Below the pieces are notes generated by a model. The model did no database searches. It worked only from the letters and a program-made list of their open reading frames with translations, and was not told where the DNA came from. A program made the position numbers and the translations under genes. Shown piece after piece: positions 9,278 through 18,275 of a stretch of DNA of 64,000 nucleotides (position 1 is its first letter; every line of letters begins with the position of its first letter). This stretch comes from an uncultured Clostridium sp. (GTDB lineage Bacteria; Bacillota; Clostridia; TANB77; CAG-508): the NCBI GenBank assembly GCA_947647595.1, contig CANSKZ010000006.1, forward strand, positions 1 through 64,000. Reading direction: 5' to 3'.

Positions 9278-9294
9278 TTAGGAAATTATTTCCT
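9278..9294. repeat. Recurrent palindrome, copy 3
   Basis: TTAGGAAATTATTTCCT. Its left arm carries the last codons and stop of the 9286-9798 gene, and it lies 18 nt upstream of the start at 9260. Confidence 0.7.
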
Positions 9295-9798
9295 TTTTAT
9301 TTCTGCTGTACATAAAGTGTCATATTTACTACCACCGTGAGCAACAATCAATATTTCTATCATTTCAAAATTACGCTTTTTGCCTACACCGTTTGTATTC
9401 CAACCAAAGCACAAACAAGCTCCATTAGGTTTTAGTATTCTTGCAATCTCATCAAGATGCCTTGCTCTCCAACTTGCTTGTGTAGTTTGCATAGTAACAT
9501 TCATTCCTACACCTTTATAACACTCTGATACTTGCCGTGTTGAATATGGTGGATTGTATAAAACAATATCAACAGAATTATCATCAAACATTTTGAGAAA
9601 ATCTAAAGCATCCATATGATATTGAGTATTATACTTTGGGTTCAAATCATTTGTTATTGTTCCATACTTGCTTTCATTAGCAAATGGATCAACAACAATA
9701 CCAGGGTATAAGGCAATATATTTTTCTACAAATTCTTTTATAGGCTTTATAGAAAATGTTTTTTTGTTTGACATACACCAAGCTCTATTGATAATCAT
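9286..9798 (-). CDS. Adenine-specific (N6) DNA methyltransferase-like protein
   Basis: A 170-residue SAM-dependent methylase fold. VVDPFANES near residue 36 occupies the position of the SAM-binding motif, and NPPY near residue 82 is the catalytic motif of amino-methyltransferases. The protein is short and lacks an obvious target-recognition domain, as is usual for the single-domain methylases of conjugative elements. It may protect element DNA or mark its strands during transfer (inference). The start has AAAGGATAATGT upstream. Confidence 0.75.
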   Translation of the reverse strand: MIINRAWCMSNKKTFSIKPIKEFVEKYIALYPGIVVDPFANESKYGTITNDLNPKYNTQYHMDALDFLKMFDDNSVDIVLYNPPYSTRQVSECYKGVGMNVTMQTTQASWRARHLDEIARILKPNGACLCFGWNTNGVGKKRNFEMIEILIVAHGGSKYDTLCTAEIKRK

Positions 9799-9812
9799 AC
9801 ATTATCCTTTCC

Positions 9813-10592
9813 TTATATATCATCCGTAATGTCAAGTTCTTCTTCCTCTTGTTCTTCAACTATATCATCATAAAATCCTTGTTTTATATAATGTTTCTCT
9901 TTACCATAATCTGTTACATCAAAAACAATTTTATCTTCAATTTGGCTTGTATATGAATTTAACTGTTTGAATTGCTCCAACCTTTCTTCTGCTGTCATTT
10001 CATTGATTGGTTCATATAAGTCATATAACTTACACCAATATTCATATGCTTTTTCAAGATCTCCATTATTATGGCATTTTTTTATTTCATCAACATACTT
10101 TTGAGATAATTCTTGATTATTAATTTGTTTTGTAAATTCTTCATATCCTATATTGCCTTGCTTTTTCATTTGTTCACTTGCTTTTTGCAATTCTTGTTTA
10201 TTCCAATCCTTGCTCATATTCAAATCACCCTCAATCTTTACTTTTTGCCATTCTCCTTTTGCATTAACCTGATAACCTCTTTTGACTAATACCCTTCTGG
10301 CTGCTTGAACAGAAGCATTATCATTATGACCTGATGCAGTTTTAATGAGTTTGTCAATTTTTGTTGGTTCAATAATCTCGCCAGTTGCTACTTTTTGATA
10401 ATACTCTTTAATACAAGCCTGTCTTTTTTCAAAATATTCCTTTTCAACTTTTTCTCCTTCTTTGTCAAATTTTTTCTTTTGCCTTGAAGTTAAACCGTGT
10501 GGAAATATTGTTTTATCCATCCAATAATCGCTTATAGGAAACGATAAACCATATAAACCTAAATACTCATCTAAAGACATTTTTTTGCTCAT
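9813..10592 (-). CDS. Hypothetical element protein (259 aa)
   Basis: A soluble, Lys/Glu-rich protein with helical segments and an acidic tail (EEQEEEELDITDDI). The acidic ending in DITDDI resembles the ends of several neighbours (DUF4314: DITEDI). No catalytic motif is seen. It is probably element backbone, lying between the methylase and a small membrane protein. Confidence 0.55.
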   Translation of the reverse strand: MSKKMSLDEYLGLYGLSFPISDYWMDKTIFPHGLTSRQKKKFDKEGEKVEKEYFEKRQACIKEYYQKVATGEIIEPTKIDKLIKTASGHNDNASVQAARRVLVKRGYQVNAKGEWQKVKIEGDLNMSKDWNKQELQKASEQMKKQGNIGYEEFTKQINNQELSQKYVDEIKKCHNNGDLEKAYEYWCKLYDLYEPINEMTAEERLEQFKQLNSYTSQIEDKIVFDVTDYGKEKHYIKQGFYDDIVEEQEEEELDITDDI

Positions 10593-10602
10593 TTTTATAT
10601 CC

Positions 10603-10821
10603 TTATTCCTCTATTTGTTCATCATCAATTTCATTGATTTTCTTGTTTTCAATATATTTTTTTGTGCTTATTATTACACCAACAAGAAATATAATTGATA
10701 GTAAACCATAAAATCCCCTCATTATACTGGCATCTGTTGTAAATATACTTATTATTCCCATTAAAGTAGCAGCTCCACATAATAAGATTGCCTTCAAGTC
10801 CTTATTCATTGGTTTTTTCAT
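10603..10821 (-). CDS. Small two-helix membrane protein
   Basis: 72 residues with two hydrophobic helices (about 11-27 and 36-53) and a charged tail. ATG is preceded by GGAGAATT. Function unknown. Confidence 0.5.
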   Translation of the reverse strand: MKKPMNKDLKAILLCGAATLMGIISIFTTDASIMRGFYGLLSIIFLVGVIISTKKYIENKKINEIDDEQIEE

Positions 10822-10849
10822 ATATTAATTCTCCATTTCCAAATTACTT

Positions 10850-11143
10850 CTATATATTAAGTTCTTCATTTTCGATTTCATCTTTATCAAAAATGTTATA
10901 CGCCATATTTACAATAGCTTCTATAATTTTAAAAATTTTATTAAAGGATTTATTTGTTGAACTATGTTCATAAATGTTTTCTGCAATATCAACTACATCA
11001 AAAGTATCATTTGCAATTCTGTTAAGCATTTTTGTATATGATTGGGTATCACCATTTGTGTACCAATTATTTTTTATACATTCTTCTCTTACTCTGTTGG
11101 ATATGTAATAGTGCATTTCCTTTACTTGCTCTTTTGTCATCAT
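10850..11143 (-). CDS. Hypothetical protein (97 aa)
   Basis: It begins MMTKEQVKEMHYYISNRV at an ATG preceded by GAAAGGA; a TTG 18 bases upstream is less likely. The protein looks soluble and helical with an acidic tail. It is the first gene after a promoter of the GCTGACAAA family, so it starts a transcription unit. Confidence 0.55.
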   Translation of the reverse strand: MMTKEQVKEMHYYISNRVREECIKNNWYTNGDTQSYTKMLNRIANDTFDVVDIAENIYEHSSTNKSFNKIFKIIEAIVNMAYNIFDKDEIENEELNI

Positions 11144-11189
11144 AATATCAGTTCCTTTCAAAAAACTACTGTTCGCTTCTTCTTTTTAT

Positions 11190-11218
11190 ATTGTATCGTA
11201 CTTATTTTTATTTGTCAG
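11190..11218 (-). promoter_or_regulatory. GCTGACAAA-family promoter for the 11143 gene
   Basis: CTGACA (11213-11218), a 17-nt spacer and TACAAT (11190-11195) on the minus strand. The 17-nt stretch AAAAAAGTGCTGACAAA is shared with the parA promoter, and both transcripts begin with a common GCGAACAGTA. Palindrome copy 4 lies just upstream. Confidence 0.65.
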
Positions 11219-11233
11219 CACTTTTTTTAACTT

Positions 11234-11250
11234 TTAGGAAACTTTTTCCT
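11234..11250. repeat. Recurrent palindrome, copy 4 (promoter-proximal)
   Basis: TTAGGAAACTTTTTCCT, lying just upstream of the -35 box of the 11190-11218 promoter rather than next to a ribosome binding site. Confidence 0.65.
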
Positions 11251-11257
11251 GAAAAAC

Positions 11258-11286
11258 AAGAAGCAAGTATTTGAACTTGCTTCTTA
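11258..11286 (-). terminator. Hairpin terminator after the M23 hydrolase gene
   Basis: AAGAAGCAAGT pairs with ACTTGCTTCTT, followed on the minus strand by GTTTTTC. It separates the secretion operon from the next promoter. Confidence 0.7.
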
Positions 11287-11289
11287 CAA

Positions 11290-12960
11290 TTATTTTTTTT
11301 CCAAATAAGGCATTGGATTTACTCTTGTATTATTTACTCTTACTTCAAAATGCAAGTGCGGACCAGTTGAATTGCCTGTTGAACCACTTTTGCCAATGAC
11401 TTGACCTTGCTTAACAGTATCACCAACCTTAACATTTCTTGAAGATAAATGACAATAGTAACTTCTAACACCATTACCGTGATCTATAGCAATATACTCA
11501 CCATAACTTCTATATGAACCATTGGGATTTGTCAGAGCTGTAGAAATAACAACAACACCATCTGCTGTTGCCCCCACACTTGTACCTAAACCAACAGGAA
11601 AATCTATTCCACCGTGATAACTACCATCAGAATAATTTGGATAACCTGCCGATATTTGTGTATTTACTGTTGGATAGATAAACTTACCATTACCAGTACC
11701 AGTATAAGATGTTTCATAGTCTTCCAACCTTTCATTGATTAAGGACATAAAATCATCTGGTTCATTTTCTATTTCTCTAACAAAATCATACCACTCATTA
11801 ATATTTACAGTATTTGAATTGATACCACTTTTTGAATAAAATTCCAATACAGTATCAGAATGACTACTAATGTACCTATTATAATCTGTAGATGAACTCA
11901 TAGAAGTTAATAATCCTTCTTCATCAAATTTTTTGAGTAAATATTGTTCACCTGCATCATATTGTATATTATCATCAAGAATATAAATATAAGCAAGTGG
12001 TACAGACCAATCAACATCTACAGAATGTTCAGCTTCATAATTAGATATATAACTAACATAATTGTCAACTGTTTCATTGGATGAATTTTCTCCAAATATT
12101 GGATTAAATCCAGTAATAATAGCACAAATAATAATAATCACAACAATCACAACAATAACCGGTATAGACACTGGAGCTGTTTCCACAATAAAACTAACTA
12201 ATACTTTCGCTGCCTTTGCTATAGCTTTAACCACAACTTTCATAATCTTTGCAATCAGCTTTGTCATTTTCATTGATAACTTCGTTCTGACTTTTTTTGT
12301 TGCAAATTTTACTACTTTTTGTGTTGTTTTTCCAGCTCCATACTTTAAATCATCTGCAAATCCTTTACCAATATCACCATCAGTAGCAAGTGTTTGCAAT
12401 CGACTTCCAGTTCTCGCTATAAGATTACCTGTTTTATTGATGCCTTTTTTTACTTTTATTGCTTTTGTTGTAGTTTTAGATAATTTACTGATTTTATCAG
12501 CTTTACTAACTTTAGTTTGCAATTGAGAAGTATCATTGGCATCTTGTGGTTTTGGAAATTCTACATTATCATTGTCAGGATTATTGTCTTCATCAACTTT
12601 TGTTGATAACCTACTGATAGAAGATTTTTCTTGTTTGTCTTTTTCAGTTTTAGTTTGTAGCTTACTTGTAGTAACTTCATCATCAACTTCCAAATTGCTT
12701 TCAATGTCTTCAACACTCGTTTGTAATCCATCTGTATTTTCTTCTGCTGTTGCAAGACCTTCAATATCTGGGGTTTCTGTTGATGTAGATAATCTTGATG
12801 TTTCTGTAGTTTCAAATAATTCTGCTTGCTGTTGTGCATACCATTTTTGTATATTATCAACAGATGATAAAACTGTATTTTGAGTATTATAATGTGTTCT
12901 TACACCATCACTTAATACTTTAGAGGTATCTTTTCCAGAATAATTAATATCTTCTGCCAT
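11290..12960 (-). CDS. Type IV secretion cell-wall hydrolase with C-terminal M23 peptidase
   Basis: The protein has 556 residues. A long Thr/Asp/Lys-rich cytoplasmic region comes first, then a basic stretch and a membrane segment near residue 270 (VSIPVIVVIVVIIIICAIITG). Next is an extracellular domain containing VPLAYIYILDDNIQYD, followed by an M23 endopeptidase domain. The zinc ligands are visible in HGGIDF and HLHFEV. In Gram-positive conjugation systems such hydrolases locally open peptidoglycan for the channel. It is the last gene of the virB-like run, just behind the VirB4 gene, and a paralogue without peptidase lies at 6714-7322. Confidence 0.88.
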   Translation of the reverse strand: MAEDINYSGKDTSKVLSDGVRTHYNTQNTVLSSVDNIQKWYAQQQAELFETTETSRLSTSTETPDIEGLATAEENTDGLQTSVEDIESNLEVDDEVTTSKLQTKTEKDKQEKSSISRLSTKVDEDNNPDNDNVEFPKPQDANDTSQLQTKVSKADKISKLSKTTTKAIKVKKGINKTGNLIARTGSRLQTLATDGDIGKGFADDLKYGAGKTTQKVVKFATKKVRTKLSMKMTKLIAKIMKVVVKAIAKAAKVLVSFIVETAPVSIPVIVVIVVIIIICAIITGFNPIFGENSSNETVDNYVSYISNYEAEHSVDVDWSVPLAYIYILDDNIQYDAGEQYLLKKFDEEGLLTSMSSSTDYNRYISSHSDTVLEFYSKSGINSNTVNINEWYDFVREIENEPDDFMSLINERLEDYETSYTGTGNGKFIYPTVNTQISAGYPNYSDGSYHGGIDFPVGLGTSVGATADGVVVISTALTNPNGSYRSYGEYIAIDHGNGVRSYYCHLSSRNVKVGDTVKQGQVIGKSGSTGNSTGPHLHFEVRVNNTRVNPMPYLEKK

Positions 12961-12965
12961 AATCT

Positions 12966-15392
12966 TTAAGTCCTTGATTTCTGTAAGGTAGATGTTTGAT
13001 TAATTGCATAAATAAAGTAATCCTCTGGAACAGTATTTTTAAATGCAACTTTATCTTCTCCATAAACAAGTAGTCCTTGACCGTGTGGCGAGTCAATAAC
13101 ATATTGACTTTCTTCTTGTGATATATCAAAAATTTTGCATATAAGAGCAAGATCCAATGGTCTTTGCTTTAAAATAACTGCACATTCACTATTGGAAAGA
13201 ATTTTTTGTCCATCATCATTACTCAATACATCTTTAATGTTTTGAGTAACAATAGTAGGCAATGCTCCATATTTTCTACCAATTTTGAAGATTTTTGCAA
13301 TATATTCTGATGAAAACTGATTTGCCAATAAGATATGAAATTCATCTATCCAAATCCAAGTATTTTTACCTTCTTGATGATTTTCGCTTAATTTATTCAT
13401 TATGTATTCCAAAACCACAAGATAGCCTGTGTTTTGCATTGAAGATGTTAAGCCGGATATATCAAAGGAAATTAGTCGGTTATGTACTTCAACATTAGTA
13501 TGTTGAGCAAAAATATCCATACTACCGTGAACATATCGCTCTAATATAAGGGCTAAATTCTCCGCTTCTTGTTCTGGTGCTTTCTTTAATTCCTCATAGA
13601 ATAATGGAAAATCTGGCTTTTCACCATTTCCACTTACATAGTCTTCTAAAATATTCTTTGAACAACGGTCAATAATTGTTTTTTGTTCACCAGAAAGCCC
13701 TATACCGCCAACAATCGACTCAATAAATGCAAGTATATACTCTACTTTTGTTTTTATTGGATCACTACTATCATCTGTATAATCAATAGAAAAATCAAAT
13801 GGGTTGATATAGGTTTTTGCAAGTGTAGAAATTTCAATTGTTTGTCCGTTTAATGGCTTGATTATAGGATGATATTCACCTTGTGGATCAATGATTATAA
13901 TATCATCATCTGGGTATCTGGCATATATTTGCTCAATATTTAATTTCACAAAAAATGATTTTCCTGCACCACTGGTTGCCAAGACACACCCATTTCCATT
14001 CATTAACCTTTTCCTATCTGCAAAAACTACATTCTTTGATACTAAATCCATACCATAGAATATTGATTTTTCGTGAAGTAATTGCTTTGTATTGAATGGT
14101 ACAGATGTTGCACAAGCTTCTGATGTCAAACTTCTTTGGAATTGAAGTGTATTATATCCAAATGGCAATAAGTTTTTCAAGCCTTCAAGTTGTTGCCAAT
14201 CAAGATTTCGTAATGATACAATATGTGTGGAAGATATTTTTTTTACTTTGTTAGTTACTGTATTTAGTTCTTTTAAACTACTTGCTTCTATACATATAAG
14301 CATATTTTTAGTAAATAACTTTTGTTTCTTTTTAGTTAAGGCATCCCTTAATCTATTGGCATTTTCTATCTTGTTATCTAACTTCTCATCACGAACATAA
14401 GAATAATCATAATTATTTTTATATGCTTTCTTTACTTTCGTTAATCTTTCTGTTTTCATTCCAGAGATTTTTTTATCAATCATATTGATAATTTTAGCTG
14501 GATTTGAAGGTGTTATATTCTCTGTTACAATTATATTAGCATCCTGCATTGTTGTTAATTCATTGTAGAATTTTGGAGTAATACTACTTGGCAATTTATC
14601 CAAATACATAACTCTTATATATTTGCTATCACCAATTTTTACATAGCTCTTATCTCTAAAATCAACACTTTGCTTTGGTGCTAATACATCATTAACAGTA
14701 AGATTATTCTCATTTGCATATTTTACAATATCATTAACATCTGGATAGTCCTTATAAAAAGTATTGATATTTATGGTATTATAAAGCAATTCCAATCGTT
14801 CTTGATTAGTCCATCTTCTAACCTTTGACTTAAACCTCTTAAAGGCTTCTTCCAACCGTAATTGATATTCCATAAATGTATCTTTTGCTTCATCAAGGCT
14901 TTCTGCAATTATTGATATTACAATAAGCCGAGTTTCACACAAGGTTTGTGTCTTATGACCTAATACAGATGTTATCAACTCATTAATTTCTGTTGTGATT
15001 TTTTGCTCATTTTCTGATAGTCTATCATTAGTTGGCAAAATAAACTTTGACTTATAATCTTCTGTTTCAACTACAGTTCCAGCGTGAACAACTTGTATGT
15101 GTTCTGTTTCACTATGAGAATTTAAAAAGTCAACATATTTCAATAATATCGACTCTTGTTCTTCTCTTTTAGCTTTTGAGAATGATATATCAGTATATTC
15201 AAAACAGACACTATAATGGGTATCATCAATTTTCATAATACCATTATCAAATATTTCCTTAAAAAACACATCTATCATCTGTGGAGTAATAGAAGGCTTT
15301 GCAAGTGGTTCTTTATTTTTCTTTGGAAATAATGATTTTTTAGGTTCTGCTGTTTCTGTAGGTGGTATCTTTTCTTTATTTTTAAATAACAT
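12966..15392 (-). CDS. VirB4/TrsE-like conjugation ATPase
   Basis: About 808 residues from ATG 15392, which is preceded by AAGGGGGAATAGT. Walker A (ATSGAGKSFFVK) lies around residue 470 and Walker B (TWIWIDEFHIL) around 680, in the order of VirB4 ATPases that power type IV secretion. The ATG nearly abuts the stop of the 86-residue gene upstream, so translation may be coupled. It is the best marker that this block is conjugative. Confidence 0.93.
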   Translation of the reverse strand: MLFKNKEKIPPTETAEPKKSLFPKKNKEPLAKPSITPQMIDVFFKEIFDNGIMKIDDTHYSVCFEYTDISFSKAKREEQESILLKYVDFLNSHSETEHIQVVHAGTVVETEDYKSKFILPTNDRLSENEQKITTEINELITSVLGHKTQTLCETRLIVISIIAESLDEAKDTFMEYQLRLEEAFKRFKSKVRRWTNQERLELLYNTININTFYKDYPDVNDIVKYANENNLTVNDVLAPKQSVDFRDKSYVKIGDSKYIRVMYLDKLPSSITPKFYNELTTMQDANIIVTENITPSNPAKIINMIDKKISGMKTERLTKVKKAYKNNYDYSYVRDEKLDNKIENANRLRDALTKKKQKLFTKNMLICIEASSLKELNTVTNKVKKISSTHIVSLRNLDWQQLEGLKNLLPFGYNTLQFQRSLTSEACATSVPFNTKQLLHEKSIFYGMDLVSKNVVFADRKRLMNGNGCVLATSGAGKSFFVKLNIEQIYARYPDDDIIIIDPQGEYHPIIKPLNGQTIEISTLAKTYINPFDFSIDYTDDSSDPIKTKVEYILAFIESIVGGIGLSGEQKTIIDRCSKNILEDYVSGNGEKPDFPLFYEELKKAPEQEAENLALILERYVHGSMDIFAQHTNVEVHNRLISFDISGLTSSMQNTGYLVVLEYIMNKLSENHQEGKNTWIWIDEFHILLANQFSSEYIAKIFKIGRKYGALPTIVTQNIKDVLSNDDGQKILSNSECAVILKQRPLDLALICKIFDISQEESQYVIDSPHGQGLLVYGEDKVAFKNTVPEDYFIYAINQTSTLQKSRT

Positions 15393-15393
15393 A

Positions 15394-15654
15394 CTATTCC
15401 CCCTTATACTCATTTTTAATCAATTGAGGAATTGAATAAAATGTATTTTCTTCTAATTCATTAAACATTTTACTTAAAGTCAGCTCCCCAGGTACTGGTT
15501 GATACTTTAGTTTTCGTTTTACACCACTATATAAAACAATTTTTGTTGGAATTAGATTATTATTGTTATTAAATACTTTTATATATTTGGCATTATATTC
15601 TTTTAAGTGATATTTTAAAAAGAACAGCTCATAATGTTTTTTATTATTTTCCAA
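15394..15654 (-). CDS. Small hypothetical protein in the secretion operon
   Basis: 86 residues with a TTG start overlapping the end of the PrgI-like gene. No membrane segment is predicted by eye, and it lacks recognisable motifs. Its position between the PrgI-like and VirB4-like genes suggests a secretion accessory role. Confidence 0.55.
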   Translation of the reverse strand: MENNKKHYELFFLKYHLKEYNAKYIKVFNNNNNLIPTKIVLYSGVKRKLKYQPVPGELTLSKMFNELEENTFYSIPQLIKNEYKGE

Positions 15655-16387
15655 CCAGCTTTAAAAACACCTCTTTTTCTTCATCTGAAAGTGTATTAAA
15701 TCTTTCGTTTAATTCCTCACTCTTTGATGTTGCTTCCTTTTGAGGAACCACTACTTTATTATGTTGCTGTTCTTGTACTACATTTGGTTCAACAACAATA
15801 CTTGCTTCTTCCTTAAACAAATAACCATACTTCTTTTTAGCCTTCATTAAAGCCTTTTCTTCTTTAGTTAGTTTTTGTTTTTTGGATTTCTTTGTCAATA
15901 TAGGCTCTGTAGATGCTTCTATTGGCTTTTTTTCTTGCTCTGATGTTGTTTGTTGTTTTTCATCTGAAACTGGCACTGTAGTTTTCACAGGCTCTGTAAC
16001 AACATCTTCTACTGTAGTTTTTTCTTCCTTAACTGCTTTATTGTGCCTTTTGTTCTTTTTTTGTTCCTTTAGCTCTTTATACTCTTGTGTTGTCATATAC
16101 TCTAAAGGCTTATGAAATATAAAATAGTGTCTAAACCAAAATGGGATAATCTTTTCTGCCGGAAGATTATGAACTGGAACAAAACCTAAAAATCCTATAC
16201 CAGCCGCTTCTATCAGAATAATATAGCTTGTAAGATCTTCGCCTAATAATTTAGGCAGAAATATGTAGGTAGGAATAACAGTAATACCAATTAATACAAT
16301 AAATATCCATTGTCTGATAGTGAACCAACCAAATTTTTCTTTATAATTTGTTATTTCATCAAAAATCTGAATTTCAATCTCATCCAT
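15644..16387 (-). CDS. PrgI-like membrane protein of the conjugation channel
   Basis: About 247 residues from ATG 16387 (GGGGGAATAAG upstream). The N-terminus (EIQIFDEITNYKEKFGWFTIRQWIFI) followed by two close membrane helices matches the PrgI/VirB3-like family that precedes VirB4 in Gram-positive systems. A long Lys/Glu/Thr-rich cytoplasmic tail fills the second half. This is longer than the usual PrgI of about 110-150 residues. Confidence 0.75.
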   Translation of the reverse strand: MDEIEIQIFDEITNYKEKFGWFTIRQWIFIVLIGITVIPTYIFLPKLLGEDLTSYIILIEAAGIGFLGFVPVHNLPAEKIIPFWFRHYFIFHKPLEYMTTQEYKELKEQKKNKRHNKAVKEEKTTVEDVVTEPVKTTVPVSDEKQQTTSEQEKKPIEASTEPILTKKSKKQKLTKEEKALMKAKKKYGYLFKEEASIVVEPNVVQEQQHNKVVVPQKEATSKSEELNERFNTLSDEEKEVFLKLVGK

Positions 16388-16400
16388 TCTTATTCCCCCT

Positions 16401-17306
16401 TTACCTTGAAAATAATCTGTCTGTAAATTCGTGAGCAAGCTGGATAATTGCTACAAATAATGAATTGAGTATTAATATTCCTACAATGTGTCCTAATACA
16501 CCAAGAGTATCTCCACCTACTCCAGAGATACTTGACATACCCAAAGCATAGATATATGAGCCTACTAAAATCAATATACTTTCAAAGCCAACACCAGCCG
16601 TGTACATTAAATATTGTACAGCTTTTCCCCTATAATTTTCTTCATCAATTGCTAATGCAATGGGAACAGAGGAAAATGACATACAAAACAGAACCTTAAC
16701 TACTCTCAATATCAATTGCGCCCATATCTGTACCATAGTACCAATATATGGGAAGAGCAAAACTAAATAAAGTATGCAAGGTAATAACAGATGTAAAAAT
16801 CCACCCATTTCTGCAAAAGCTGCTCTAAATCCTTCATCAAGAGTAAATGTACTACTAATATTTAATCTACTTCCTATGTCTGTGTATATTTCATTCACAA
16901 CAGACATTATTTTGGTACAGAACATATATGAATTAGATACAAAGAATTTCAATATAAACAATTGCAATCCCCACCATCCAACTCTTTCCCAAGATATTCT
17001 TTCAATCTCTCTACATTGCTTGATAACATTTATCATAAAAAAGATTGCAAGTAAGGATAATGCAACTGGTTGAATAACAGAATTAATTGTTTCTCCAATA
17101 CTATAAAGAGTTATACCACTACCACTACCAAAATTTTGTATTGAAGACCAGTCTGTTATTGATTTGACTGTTTTTATAATGTTTTCCGAGTCAAAATCAA
17201 TATTAAGAATATTCACCTTAATATGATACATATTGGCAATTGTATCTCCTAAACCTGCTCTGGCACTTTCCCATAGGTTATCCCACCAATCTGAAATCCA
17301 ACTCAT
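16401..17306 (-). CDS. VirB6/TrbL-like polytopic channel protein
   Basis: 301 residues with about six hydrophobic helices after a soluble N-terminus (SWISDWWDNLWESARAGL). Size, topology and position between a VirB2-like and a PrgI-like gene fit the polytopic VirB6-type core membrane protein. It ends just past the PrgI start, so the operon is tightly packed. Confidence 0.78.
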   Translation of the reverse strand: MSWISDWWDNLWESARAGLGDTIANMYHIKVNILNIDFDSENIIKTVKSITDWSSIQNFGSGSGITLYSIGETINSVIQPVALSLLAIFFMINVIKQCREIERISWERVGWWGLQLFILKFFVSNSYMFCTKIMSVVNEIYTDIGSRLNISSTFTLDEGFRAAFAEMGGFLHLLLPCILYLVLLFPYIGTMVQIWAQLILRVVKVLFCMSFSSVPIALAIDEENYRGKAVQYLMYTAGVGFESILILVGSYIYALGMSSISGVGGDTLGVLGHIVGILILNSLFVAIIQLAHEFTDRLFSR

Positions 17307-17341
17307 TGGCTCTCACCTCTCTTTCTAAAGATTATTTTTTA

Positions 17342-17677
17342 TTATAATCCAAACATATCTGGTGCTGATGCAATTGCAATAACCATACCACCAGCTACAA
17401 GTGTCTTTAAGCCTTGTATCTTTTCTTCTTCTGTATTACTATGCCAACCCATAGCAAGTTTTATGCCACCAAATAACATAACAAGCATACCAGCCCTTCT
17501 TACCCATTTACATAGCTCTACAACAAAGCTATCAAAAAAATCTTCACCGGCTGCAAAACAAATGAGTGGCATACTCATACAAATAAGAAATGTCATTACA
17601 AAATTCAATATCCGTGTTCTATTTCTCATTTTCTGATTTTCTTTTATTGGATTTTTAACCTCTAAAATTTTCTTCAT
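17342..17677 (-). CDS. VirB2/TrbC-like small membrane protein
   Basis: 111 residues: a basic N-terminus, a hydrophobic signal-like helix ending near ICFAAGEDFF, then a second helix (AGMLVMLFGGIKLAMGW) and a third (LVAGGMVIAIASA). This resembles TrbC/VirB2 pilin-like subunits of Gram-positive systems. The start is preceded by AGAAAGGAAC and by palindrome copy 5, 19 nt upstream. Confidence 0.65.
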   Translation of the reverse strand: MKKILEVKNPIKENQKMRNRTRILNFVMTFLICMSMPLICFAAGEDFFDSFVVELCKWVRRAGMLVMLFGGIKLAMGWHSNTEEEKIQGLKTLVAGGMVIAIASAPDMFGL

Positions 17678-17695
17678 AATATAAGTTCCTTTCTG

Positions 17696-17714
17696 TTAGG
17701 AATATTTTTCCTAA
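17696..17714. repeat. Recurrent palindrome, copy 5
   Basis: TTAGGAATATTTTTCCTAA, 19 nt upstream of the VirB2-like start. Confidence 0.72.
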
Positions 17715-17755
17715 CTTAAATTTTCAAGTTAATTAACATTTTCTATATCAAAGAA

Positions 17756-18163
17756 CTAATTAACTTCTTGCGTTTTCCAAGCATCAAACTCTTTTACAAT
17801 ATCTTTTCCTAATAATGTAGTAACGTGTTCTGCTTGTTTTAACTGTGGATCATATTTATATACTTTTATTGGTGCATTTGCCAACATTGATATTTGCTGC
17901 CTTTTCCCAAGATGATATTTATCATCCTTAATAAAGGCATTATTAACTGATATGTAGCATCCGTTATATTGACTTTGATATGGAAAGCCAAGACTAATTA
18001 ATGTTATTGGCTTTCCATTCTTATCCAATTTGTTAATTTGCCTTGGATTGAATTTTTGTTCAATGTGAAAATGCAAATATAAAATATCATCTTTGTTATA
18101 CTGTTTCGCCATTAATCTACTCCTATCTTTTGTTGTTAAGTTTTGTATTTCTTTACACATCAT
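17756..18163 (-). CDS. First gene of the secretion operon, unknown
   Basis: About 135 residues. I start it at MMCKEIQNLTTKDR (ATG 18163, GAAAGAAG upstream), because a longer frame would read through the leader hairpin at 18183-18216. The protein looks soluble (HFHIEQKFNPRQINKLDKNGKP) and has no recognised domain. It follows the duplicated promoter block. Confidence 0.55.
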   Translation of the reverse strand: MMCKEIQNLTTKDRSRLMAKQYNKDDILYLHFHIEQKFNPRQINKLDKNGKPITLISLGFPYQSQYNGCYISVNNAFIKDDKYHLGKRQQISMLANAPIKVYKYDPQLKQAEHVTTLLGKDIVKEFDAWKTQEVN

Positions 18164-18182
18164 CACTTCTTTCAAATATGCT

Positions 18183-18216
18183 AAAAAAGAAGACAATTTG
18201 CAAATTGTCTTCTTTA
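18183..18216 (-). terminator. Hairpin with T-run in the secretion-operon leader
   Basis: AAGAAGACAATTTG pairs with CAAATTGTCTTCTT, then TTTTAGC. It lies between promoter and first gene, as at the adhesin, and is consistent with attenuation control. Confidence 0.65.
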
Positions 18217-18259
18217 CTTGTATAAATACTATATTAAGTTGTTTTATGTTTCTTGTCAA
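18209..18259 (-). promoter_or_regulatory. Secretion-operon promoter, copy 2 of the duplicated 51-bp block
   Basis: TTGACA (18254-18259), 17 nt, then TAATAT on the minus strand. Two mismatches over 51 bp with 4398-4448. Confidence 0.65.
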
Positions 18260-18275
18260 GAATTATTTATTTGAA

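Noticed and set aside
12062-12883. Long plus-strand frames opposite the M23 hydrolase gene
   Set aside because: They are antisense to a well-supported gene, rich in Val/Ser/Thr from complementing its biased codons, and lack ribosome binding sites.
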